DNA from: Campylobacterales bacterium
GTDB lineage: Bacteria > Campylobacterota > Campylobacteria > Campylobacterales > Hydrogenimonadaceae
Direction of reading: 5' to 3'
DNA: 5,239 bases
Assembly: GCA_027067015.1 (NCBI GenBank)
Contig: JAMOMS010000286.1
Span: 1 to 5,239 of the forward strand
Positions within the stretch are counted from its first letter, which is position 1; each line of letters opens with the position of its first letter. The position numbers and the translations under genes are program-made. The notes beneath the pieces are model-generated. The model ran no database searches, was not told the DNA's origin, and saw only the letters and a program-made list of their open reading frames with translations. This document shows positions 1 through 4,998 of the stretch, in pieces.

Positions 1-16
1 TGGGTAGGACGCGCAT
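1..16 (-). CDS. possible start of a divergent leftward gene (partial, about 5 codons)
   Basis: On the minus strand an ATG at 16-14 opens a frame reading MRVLP before the window ends. Upstream of it (in the minus direction) is an AAAAGG-like ribosome binding site about 7 nt away, and a perfect TATAAT -10 box at 49-44. This spacing is what a real gene start would show, and no other gene explains the left end. Only five codons are visible, so nothing can be said about the product, and the frame could be chance. The call rests only on the promoter, RBS and ATG arrangement. Confidence 0.35.
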
Positions 17-28
17 GAAAAAACCTTT

Positions 29-37
29 TGTTAAAAT
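29..37 (+). promoter_or_regulatory. candidate extended -10 promoter for the cyclo-ligase/rny operon
   Basis: TGT followed by TAAAAT gives an extended -10 arrangement (TGnTAnnnT) after a short T-run. Transcription would begin near 44-45, leaving a leader of about 24 nt that carries the weak Shine-Dalgarno-like ACGGGG at 55-60. A second possible -10, TATAAA at 46-51, would leave only about 11 nt of leader, so it is less attractive. There is no convincing -35 box, which is common for Campylobacterota promoters. Confidence 0.4.
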
Positions 38-43
38 AGGGGC

Positions 44-49
44 ATTATA
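44..49 (-). promoter_or_regulatory. candidate -10 box (TATAAT) of a leftward promoter
   Basis: The minus strand reads a perfect TATAAT here, with TTTCTT just upstream of it. The start of transcription would fall near 37, about 20 nt before the putative leftward ATG at 16. It overlaps the plus-strand TATAAA at 46-51, so the two directions may compete. No -35 box is evident. Confidence 0.4.
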
Positions 50-68
50 AAGAAACGGGGCTTAAAAG

Positions 69-662
69 TTGGACAAAAAGAGCTTTAGGAAAATGTGTCG
101 CCAAAAGGTTGAGAAAGCGCTCAAAACCGGTCGGCTGACACGGCGGGCGAAAGTGGTTGCGAAACTTTGCTATTTTATAAAAAAAAATAATCCAAAATCT
201 ATTTTGCTCTATATGCCGATGGGCCATGAACCCGACATCCGACGGCTATTTCAGACGTTGCGTAAACGTGTGAAAGTGTATGTGCCGTTTATGGAAGGAG
301 AAAGTTTCCGGCTGGTACAATACAGATTGCCGTTACAGAAAAAAAAGTACGGCATTTTGGAACCGAACGTATCACATTTTTATCTGCCGAAAATTGAGAT
401 GGCGGTGGTGCCCGTTCTGGGGGTGGACGGGCGTTTTCGCCGCGTGGGATTCGGAAAAGGTATGTATGACAGATTTTTCGCCACCCTGCCCAAAAGACCC
501 GTTACCGTTTTTGTCGAGGCCGTCAGGTGCCTGAGCAGAGAGAAATTAACCGACGATTACGACATTGAGGCAGATATATACATCACCCCCGAAGAGATCA
601 GAGTAAGAGGAAAACGGTATGTTGTCAGAACTCGTTACGGGAGGTGCGGCGGCCGTCGTTAG
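69..662 (+). CDS. 5-formyltetrahydrofolate cyclo-ligase (5,10-methenyltetrahydrofolate synthetase)
   Basis: This cytoplasmic enzyme would convert 5-formyl-THF to 5,10-methenyl-THF using ATP, returning folate to the one-carbon pool. The 197-aa length is normal for the family. Visible motifs are the basic N-terminal helix (KKSFRK, residues 3-8), the substrate-side segment PMGHEPDIRRL (50-60), YGILEPN (94-100), VPVLGVDG (114-121), the nucleotide/phosphate loop GFGKGMYDRFF (127-137) and the C-terminal DYDIEADIYITPE (163-175). I chose the TTG at 69 because it keeps the conserved basic N-terminus; the ATG at 93 would remove it and has an AGGA only 2 nt away. ACGGGG at 55-60 may serve as a weak ribosome site. 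The last 44 nt overlap rny in a different frame. The gene is richer in A/T than rny and carries A9 (179-187) and A8 (339-346) tracts. The last 17 or so residues, rich in Arg and Gly, are probably not part of the catalytic core. Confidence 0.93.
   Translation: MDKKSFRKMCRQKVEKALKTGRLTRRAKVVAKLCYFIKKNNPKSILLYMPMGHEPDIRRLFQTLRKRVKVYVPFMEGESFRLVQYRLPLQKKKYGILEPNVSHFYLPKIEMAVVPVLGVDGRFRRVGFGKGMYDRFFATLPKRPVTVFVEAVRCLSREKLTDDYDIEADIYITPEEIRVRGKRYVVRTRYGRCGGRR
605..611 (+). promoter_or_regulatory. ribosome binding site of rny, inside the cyclo-ligase gene
   Basis: AAGAGGA lies 7 nt before the ATG at 619, entirely within the upstream coding sequence. This fixes the rny start 44 nt before the cyclo-ligase stop and makes translational coupling likely. 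The strength of the site suggests rny can also be initiated independently. Confidence 0.75.
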
Positions 663-2187
663 CGCGGCGGCGGCGTTTTTTGTGACCCGCAAAATCGACG
701 CCTCCAAATATGATATTTATGTCGAGCAGGCCAAAGCCAAGGCCCGGGCCATTGAGCATGAGGCGGAAGTGACCCTGCAAAACGCCCGGCTGAAGGTCAA
801 GGAGGCGGAGCTTGAGGCCAAGCGCAAATATGAGGAGGAGCTGGAGAAGCTCAACGCCGAGTTTGACACCCGGCTTTCCCAGCTGGAGAAGCGCGAGGAG
901 CAGTTGGCCCGTCGCCTGGAAGAAGAGTTGGCCGACGTGGCCTCCGAAAAGGAGGCGCTTAAAAAAGAGAAAGAGGCCATTGCCCTGGCCCAGGCCCGCC
1001 TGGAAGAGCTGAAAGAGCGTTACGAAGCCAAGCGGGAAGAGGCGCTGAAAGTGTTAGAGAGAGCTTCGGGCCTGACCGAAGCGGAAGCCAGGGAGCTGGT
1101 GCTAAAACAGGTGGAAGAGGACGCGCGGGCCGAGATTGCCCACATTGTGCGCCGTTACGAGACCGAGGCCAAAAACGAGGCCAAACGGCGGGCCAACTAC
1201 ATTCTGGCCCAGGCGACAACCCGCTACGCCGGGGAGTTTGCCGCCGAACGGCTTATTAACGTGGTGCATCTGCCCGATGACGAGCTCAAAGGGCGCATCA
1301 TCGGCAAAGAGGGGCGTAATATCAAGACCCTGGAGATGCTGTTGGGCGTCGATATCATCATTGACGACACGCCGGGGGCTATTATTTTGAGCAGTTTCAA
1401 CCTCTACCGCCGGGCTATCGCCACCCGCACCATTGAGCTGTTGATCGAGGATGGGCGCATTCAGCCCGCGCGCATCGAGGAGATTTACGAAAAGGTCAGC
1501 GAAGAGTTTGAGCAGATGGTGCAGGAAGAGGGCGAGCGCATTGTAACAGACCTGGGCCTTTCGCCCATGCACCCGGAGCTGATGAAGCTCATTGGCCGCC
1601 TGCGCTACAGGGCAAGTTACGGACAAAACGCCCTGGGACACTCCCTGGAGGTGGCCCACCTGGCCGGCATTATGGCGGTGGAGATGGGCGGCGACGAGAC
1701 GCTGGCCAAACGGGCGGGTATTTTGCACGACATCGGCAAGGCGCTGACGCATGAGTACCAGGGAAGCCATGTGGACCTGGGGGCGGAGGTGTGCCGGCGT
1801 TATAAGGAAGATCCGGTGGTTATCAACGCCATCTTCGCCCACCACGGCCACGAGGAGCCCGAAACGGTGGAAGCGGCCGCCGTCTGCGCCGCCGACACGC
1901 TTTCCGCCGCCCGCCCCGGCGCGAGGCGGGAGGTGCTGGAGAGCTTTCTTAAGCGGGTCAAGGCCGTCGAGGAGATCGCCGAGGCCAAGCCGGGCGTTCA
2001 CCACGCCTACGCCATCAACGCCGGGCGGGAGGTGCGCGTCATTGTCAACGCCGACCTGGTCAACGACGACGAAGCCGTCCTGCTGTCCAAAGAGATTGCC
2101 GAAGAGATCGAAAAGGCGGTGCAATACCCGGGAGAGATCAAGGTAAATGTCATCCGTGAGACCCGGGCGATTCAGTACGCCAGATAA
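619..2187 (+). CDS. rny: ribonuclease Y (membrane-anchored endoribonuclease)
   Basis: RNase Y starts decay of mRNA by endonucleolytic cleavage and is held at the inner face of the cytoplasmic membrane. The 522-aa protein has the full family architecture: an N-terminal membrane helix (about residues 5-22, Ala/Val/Phe-rich, followed by RK), a long charged coiled coil rich in Glu/Lys/Ala (about 33-190), a KH RNA-binding domain (about 218-285) with its GxxG loop as GKEG at 229-232, and an HD phosphohydrolase domain (about 336-430). Metal-binding residues visible are H341, the H370-D371 pair in LHDIGKA, H408-H409 and D426 in AADTLSAARPG. The C-terminal region (about 450-522) is the usual conserved tail. 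The start is fixed by AAGAGGA 7 nt upstream and by the need for the membrane helix. It is cotranscribed with the overlapping cyclo-ligase gene and ends before a strong terminator. RNase Y is absent from most Proteobacteria but standard in Campylobacterota, Firmicutes and some other phyla. No residue appears to be missing. Confidence 0.97.
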   Translation: MLSELVTGGAAAVVSAAAAFFVTRKIDASKYDIYVEQAKAKARAIEHEAEVTLQNARLKVKEAELEAKRKYEEELEKLNAEFDTRLSQLEKREEQLARRLEEELADVASEKEALKKEKEAIALAQARLEELKERYEAKREEALKVLERASGLTEAEARELVLKQVEEDARAEIAHIVRRYETEAKNEAKRRANYILAQATTRYAGEFAAERLINVVHLPDDELKGRIIGKEGRNIKTLEMLLGVDIIIDDTPGAIILSSFNLYRRAIATRTIELLIEDGRIQPARIEEIYEKVSEEFEQMVQEEGERIVTDLGLSPMHPELMKLIGRLRYRASYGQNALGHSLEVAHLAGIMAVEMGGDETLAKRAGILHDIGKALTHEYQGSHVDLGAEVCRRYKEDPVVINAIFAHHGHEEPETVEAAAVCAADTLSAARPGARREVLESFLKRVKAVEEIAEAKPGVHHAYAINAGREVRVIVNADLVNDDEAVLLSKEIAEEIEKAVQYPGEIKVNVIRETRAIQYAR

Positions 2188-2190
2188 AAA

Positions 2191-2278
2191 GCCTTTTCGA
2201 TTAAAGGCGCAAAGCGCCGTGGGCCCTTTTGGGCCGGTTATGCGGCGCTTTGTAACTTTTCTTCTTTCTTTTTCTCCC
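2191..2278 (+). terminator. complex intrinsic terminator after rny, with alternative hairpins
   Basis: Four nucleotides after the rny stop there is a hairpin with a 6-bp stem (GCCTTT 2191-2196 with AAAGGC 2203-2208). A perfect 10-bp stem follows (CAAAGCGCCG 2210-2219 with CGGCGCTTTG 2243-2252) that encloses an inner 5-bp hairpin (GGCCC 2222-2226, TTTT loop, GGGCC 2231-2235). After it comes an uninterrupted pyrimidine tract at 2256-2278, mostly T. A GGCGC/GCGCC hairpin (2206-2210 with 2214-2218) competes with both stems. The structure should end the cyclo-ligase/rny transcript. Confidence 0.75.
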
Positions 2279-2325
2279 GTCACCCCACTATTTTGCCAAA
2301 ATAAGCGCCTTTACAACCAATTTAC

Positions 2326-2333
2326 TATACAAT
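2326..2333 (+). promoter_or_regulatory. candidate -10 box for the small hypothetical gene
   Basis: TATACAAT contains TACAAT (5 of 6 matches to TATAAT) after an A/T-rich stretch. Transcription would begin near 2339-2340, giving a leader of about 25 nt that includes the strong ribosome site AAGGAG at 2354-2359, 5 nt before the ATG at 2365. No -35 box is recognisable. Confidence 0.5.
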
Positions 2334-2364
2334 GCGCCCTAATATTGCCACGCAAGGAGTGAAT

Positions 2365-2646
2365 ATGGCAGGGGATATTAAAGCCTATTTTCGGCGGGAA
2401 GAGCGTTATGAGGGTCTGCAACTGGTTTTCAAGGAGCATCCCGAAGCCAGAGAAAAGGTGATTCAGGCCATTGAAGAGACCAAAAAAGAGACCGGTTGTA
2501 ACCCGGCAATCTTTGAGAACAGCGAAAAAGCGGGGGAAGAGCCTTACGCTTACTACGTGGAGTTTAACGACGACTACGACAAAGACGGCGGGGAGTTTTT
2601 TGAGGTATTGCTGAAAAAATTGGGGATTGATCACTGCGAAGAGTGA
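2365..2646 (+). CDS. small acidic hypothetical protein (93 aa) with a DxDxDG motif
   Basis: I do not recognise this family. The start is the ATG at 2365, fixed by AAGGAG 5 nt upstream; an earlier in-frame ATG at 2332 lies inside the probable -10 box. There is no signal peptide or membrane segment, so the product is probably cytosolic. The sequence is strongly charged and acidic. It suggests amphipathic helices at about residues 11-43, a beta-like stretch (YAYYVEF, 61-67) and a helix at 77-87. Residues 70-75 read DYDKDG, matching the DxDxDG start of an EF-hand-like loop, but the following positions do not match the full EF-hand pattern. Two cysteines (C45, C91) are present. It has its own promoter and follows a terminator, so it is probably a single-gene unit. 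Its 3' end overlaps the convergent cation-efflux gene by 16 bp. Codon use and a good RBS indicate a real gene; the function is unknown. Confidence 0.8.
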   Translation: MAGDIKAYFRREERYEGLQLVFKEHPEAREKVIQAIEETKKETGCNPAIFENSEKAGEEPYAYYVEFNDDYDKDGGEFFEVLLKKLGIDHCEE

Positions 2647-2648
2647 TC
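2629..2648. repeat. perfect inverted repeat at the convergent 3' gene overlap
   Basis: GATCACT (2629-2635) and AGTGATC (2642-2648) form a 7-bp stem with a 6-nt loop, and G-T pairs could add two more. Each arm contains the TGA stop of one of the two convergent genes (2644-2646 on plus, 2633-2631 on minus). It may work as a weak bidirectional terminator or 3' end stabiliser. There is no adjacent T-run on the plus strand, and on the minus strand a T6 run comes only about 12 nt later. Confidence 0.5.
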
Positions 2649-3560
2649 GGCTCCCTTGTTATCGGCAAATTCGGGTGACTCTTCCTCGTTTACAACGGAG
2701 TCATCGTAAGGGTCAAGGTGAATGTTAATAAGCCAGTCGGCGTTGGGATCGATGGCTTTGATCTTCTCTTCTACCGCATCGGCAATCCGGTGCGCTTCCA
2801 GCAGTGACATTTCGGGGTTGAATACCAGGTGCACGTCTACAAAGCGGTCGTTACCCGCCTGCCGGGTTTTGAGCCAGTGGTAGTCGGTCACTTTGGGTTC
2901 GCTCCCAATGGCTTGCACAATCTTTTGCACAATCTCCTCATCCATCGCCACGTCCAGCAACATCAACACGCCCTCTTCAATCAGCTCGTAAGCCGAGTAG
3001 ATAATATAGACGGCAATGGCCACGCCCAACAGGCCGTCAATGAGATAAAAGCCGGTAAAGTGAATCACCGCCAACGCCACCAGAATGGCGCCGTTGCTAA
3101 AAAGGTCGGTTTTGTAGTGCAGGGCGTCGGATTTGATAACCATGTTGTCGGTGGCTTTGGCGACCCGGTTCAGGTAGGCCACCAGCGCGCCGGTGAGCGC
3201 AATAGAGAGAAACATCACGCCCAGCGAAGCGCCCATATACTCGATGGGCTGGGGGTGAAGTATTTTTTTAATGCCTTCATACCCGATAAACAGCCCCGAC
3301 ATCGTAATCACCACCCCCTCGATCACCGCGGCGATGGCTTCCACTTTTCCCAGGCCGTAGTTAAACTTCTCGCTGGCCGGCTTTTCGGCGTTGGAGACGG
3401 CAAAATAGTTAAAGAGCGAAACCGCCAGGTCAAGCCCCGAATCAATAGCCGAAGCCAAAACGGAGACCGACCCGCTTAAAACGCCGACAATGAGCTTGAC
3501 AATCACCAGCGTGGTGGCGACGGTAGAGCTGACGACGGTGGCGCGTTTTTGCATGGTCAT
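2631..3560 (-). CDS. cation diffusion facilitator, FieF-like divalent metal cation efflux transporter
   Basis: This inner-membrane CDF protein would export divalent metal (Zn2+ and/or Fe2+, possibly Mn2+ or Cd2+) in exchange for protons, working as a dimer. The 309-aa length is usual. Six membrane segments can be placed at about residues 10-28, 32-54, 76-95, 108-130, 152-168 and 172-190. The tetrahedral transport site is present as D40 and D44 in TM2 (SAIDSGLD) and H148 and D152 (HYKTD) at TM5. The cytoplasmic C-terminal domain (about 205-285) keeps the metal-binding positions H228, H244 (DVHLVF), H257 (EAH), H281 and D283 (NIHLDP). The D-D/H-D set is the FieF/YiiP arrangement, but the exact ion cannot be read from sequence. 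The ATG at 3560 has GGAG 7 nt upstream; a second ATG two codons later is too far from it. An acidic tail of about 25 residues follows the last metal ligand. The gene diverges from cmoB and its 3' end overlaps the convergent small gene. Confidence 0.95.
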   Translation of the reverse strand: MTMQKRATVVSSTVATTLVIVKLIVGVLSGSVSVLASAIDSGLDLAVSLFNYFAVSNAEKPASEKFNYGLGKVEAIAAVIEGVVITMSGLFIGYEGIKKILHPQPIEYMGASLGVMFLSIALTGALVAYLNRVAKATDNMVIKSDALHYKTDLFSNGAILVALAVIHFTGFYLIDGLLGVAIAVYIIYSAYELIEEGVLMLLDVAMDEEIVQKIVQAIGSEPKVTDYHWLKTRQAGNDRFVDVHLVFNPEMSLLEAHRIADAVEEKIKAIDPNADWLINIHLDPYDDSVVNEEESPEFADNKGADHSSQ

Positions 3561-3569
3561 GGCGAAACT

Positions 3570-3587
3570 CCGGAAAAAATTTTTCGG
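3570..3587. repeat. near-perfect A/T-centred dyad in the divergent intergenic region
   Basis: CCGGAAAAAATTTTTCGG is an almost perfect palindrome: CCG pairs with CGG around an A6T5 core, with one G-T pair. It covers the ribosome site of the cation-efflux gene and lies 18-35 nt upstream of the cmoB -10 box, so it could be an operator or an UP-like/bent A-tract element. No known regulator's box is recognised. Confidence 0.4.
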
Positions 3588-3603
3588 ATTTTATCCAAAT
3601 TCA

Positions 3604-3611
3604 ACTATAAT
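3604..3611. promoter_or_regulatory. superimposed divergent -10 boxes (cmoB rightward, cation efflux leftward)
   Basis: ACTATAAT reads TATAAT on the plus strand (3606-3611) and TATAGT on the minus strand (3609-3604), sharing the self-complementary TATA. Rightward transcription would begin at about 3618, essentially at the cmoB ATG; leftward transcription at about 3597. A second leftward -10 candidate, TAAAAT, is at 3593-3588. No -35 box is evident in either direction, although T-rich stretches lie upstream of the rightward box. Confidence 0.55.
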
Positions 3612-3618
3612 CTGCTTT

Positions 3619-4524
3619 ATGGATTTGCAAGCGATCATCAAGGCCCGTGAAAGCTGGCTGAACTGGAAAAACATTCAACCCCTGCGCTCAGCCCTTGCCC
3701 AACTACCCGATATACCCGACGCCGAGCTCATACTTGGCAATGCGGTCACACTGCGCAGTGAAATGGCCGATAGCAAGGCGCGTACAGCCGTCTCGGAGGC
3801 CGCGCGCATGATGAAACCGTGGCGCAAAGGGCCGTTCGATCTTTTTGGCACCTACATTGACAGCGAGTGGCGCAGTGACAAAAAATTCAATCTCCTGGCG
3901 CCTTTTATGGACCTGGAGGGCAAAGCGGTGGCCGATGTGGGGTGCAACAACGGCTACTATATGTTCAGGATGTTGGAGCAAAACCCCAAAAGCGTGCTGG
4001 GGGTAGACCCTTCGCCCCTTTTTAAAACCCAGTTTGATCTCATCAACCGCTACGCCCAGGCTCCCCATCTGCGTTATGAGATGCTGGGCATTGAGCACAT
4101 GGCGGGTTTTGAGCAGACTTTCGATACCCTCTTTTGCTTAGGGGTGCTCTACCACCGAAGCGACCCCATCGCCGCGCTTAAATCGCTAAAGAGCGCTCTG
4201 AAACGGGGAGGGGAGCTCTTTTTGGACACCTTTTACATAGAAGGGGACGCGCCGGTGTGCCTGGTGCCCGAGTCAACCTACTCCAAAATCCCCAATATCC
4301 ATTTCATCCCAACCGTCACGGCGCTGGAGCACTGGTGCAAGCGGGCGGGGTTTGAACGGTTTGAGGTGTTGGCGACCGTACGTACCGGGCTGGAAGAGCA
4401 ACGCAAAACCGACTGGATAGAGGGGCAGAGCCTGAATGATTTTTTAAATCCGGACAACCCGGATCAGACAGTAGAGGGGTATCCGGCCCCAAGACGCATT
4501 TATATTAAAACATATAGGAAGTGA
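3619..4524 (+). CDS. cmoB: tRNA U34 carboxymethyltransferase
   Basis: CmoB transfers the carboxymethyl group of carboxy-S-adenosylmethionine to 5-hydroxyuridine at tRNA position 34, giving cmo5U, which broadens wobble decoding. The 301-aa product is shorter at the N-terminus than the roughly 320-aa gammaproteobacterial form. Visible signatures: MMKPWRKGPF (64-73), IDSEWRSD (80-87), the SAM motif I DVGCNNGYYMFRM (106-118), GVDP (128-131), GVLYHR (175-180), EEQRKTDW (259-266) and EGYPAPRR (286-293). K70, W84, Y178 and R293 sit in the segments that hold the carboxy-SAM carboxylate and substrate in the E. coli enzyme. The start is the ATG at 3619. The 43 codons upstream in the same frame run through the promoter and the start of the divergent gene and resemble no CmoB N-terminus. 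No Shine-Dalgarno precedes 3619, and the perfect TATAAT at 3606-3611 puts the transcript start at or next to the ATG, so the mRNA may be leaderless. The partner enzyme CmoA is not in the window. The next gene starts 1 nt after the stop. Confidence 0.96.
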   Translation: MDLQAIIKARESWLNWKNIQPLRSALAQLPDIPDAELILGNAVTLRSEMADSKARTAVSEAARMMKPWRKGPFDLFGTYIDSEWRSDKKFNLLAPFMDLEGKAVADVGCNNGYYMFRMLEQNPKSVLGVDPSPLFKTQFDLINRYAQAPHLRYEMLGIEHMAGFEQTFDTLFCLGVLYHRSDPIAALKSLKSALKRGGELFLDTFYIEGDAPVCLVPESTYSKIPNIHFIPTVTALEHWCKRAGFERFEVLATVRTGLEEQRKTDWIEGQSLNDFLNPDNPDQTVEGYPAPRRIYIKTYRK

Positions 4525-4525
4525 C

Positions 4526-4996
4526 ATGGCAAAAAAAGAGCAAAAGAGTGAGCAAAAAGAGAAGAGCGAATACGGCGTTGAAAACAGTGAAGAGCTCAAA
4601 ACCCACCAGCGCATCAACCAAGAACTCTGCGGCAGGTTGCTGGAACTGCGCTCCGGCTACGCCAAGGTGGAGCTGGACACCACCCGGGAGATGACGGTGG
4701 ACGAGATGGGCCTGGTGCACGGGGGCTTTACCTTCGCCGCGGCCGACTTTGCCGCCATGGCGGCGGTGAATGATCCCAACGTGGTGCTGGTAAGCTCCCA
4801 GTGTCGGTTTCTCGCACCCGTGAAGGTAGGAGACAGGGTGGTGTTTGAGGCCAAGGAGCTGTATAAAGAGACCAAAAAGCGCACCGTCTACGTGACCGGC
4901 TATTATGAGGAGATCAAGGTCTTTGAGGGGGAGTTCATGGCGGTGGTGCTGGACCGTCACGTCCTTAAACTCAAGCTGGTCAAGGACGAGGAGTAG
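4526..4996 (+). CDS. hotdog-fold thioesterase-like protein (PaaI/FapR-like)
   Basis: The 156-aa protein is a single hotdog domain (about residues 28-150), expected to bind or hydrolyse an acyl-CoA or acyl-ACP thioester in the cytosol. The hallmark helix carries VHGGF (64-68) followed by D74 (AAADFAAM), the place of the acidic catalytic residue in PaaI-type enzymes. After it come the strand QCRFLAPVKVGD (92-103) and alternating beta strands to the C-terminus. Before the domain is a charged tail of about 25 residues rich in Lys/Glu/Gln, probably disordered. The ATG lies 1 nt after the cmoB stop with AGGAAG 4 nt upstream, so translation is coupled to cmoB. From memory, the same CmoB/hotdog pair occurs in Helicobacter (HP0419/HP0420), where a homologue was solved as a hotdog fold; substrate unknown. 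It could act in fatty-acid metabolism or, as a non-catalytic relative, sense acyl-CoA. No DNA-binding domain is present, so it is not a full FapR repressor. Confidence 0.85.
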   Translation: MAKKEQKSEQKEKSEYGVENSEELKTHQRINQELCGRLLELRSGYAKVELDTTREMTVDEMGLVHGGFTFAAADFAAMAAVNDPNVVLVSSQCRFLAPVKVGDRVVFEAKELYKETKKRTVYVTGYYEEIKVFEGEFMAVVLDRHVLKLKLVKDEE

Positions 4997-4998
4997 GG

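Noticed and set aside
93..95. ATG at 93 as the cyclo-ligase start in place of the TTG at 69
   Set aside because: The candidate AGGA is only 2 nt away, and the shorter protein would lose the conserved basic N-terminal residues of the family.
652..681. Terminator-like G/C-rich stretch followed by T6 near the start of rny
   Set aside because: The best stem is only about 4 bp, because the GCGGCG repeats are not complementary to each other. The T-run simply encodes Phe in the membrane helix.
1102..2283. Long leftward open frame (393 codons) antisense to rny
   Set aside because: It lies opposite a full-length RNase Y with all catalytic and binding motifs. Its own translation shows no recognisable domain, and long antisense frames are expected in G/C-rich genes with this codon bias.
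2332..2364. Earlier in-frame ATG for the small hypothetical protein
   Set aside because: It falls within the probable -10 box and has no RBS. The ATG at 2365 has AAGGAG at ideal distance.
2829..3479. Rightward open frame (216 codons) antisense to the cation-efflux gene
   Set aside because: It is a shadow of the CDF coding sequence: it has no RBS, and its low-complexity His/Gln/Asn-rich translation mirrors hydrophobic codons on the other strand.
3490..3618. Longer N-terminus for CmoB starting at 3490
   Set aside because: These 43 codons run through the divergent promoter and the first codons of the cation-efflux gene, lack an RBS and do not resemble a CmoB N-terminus.
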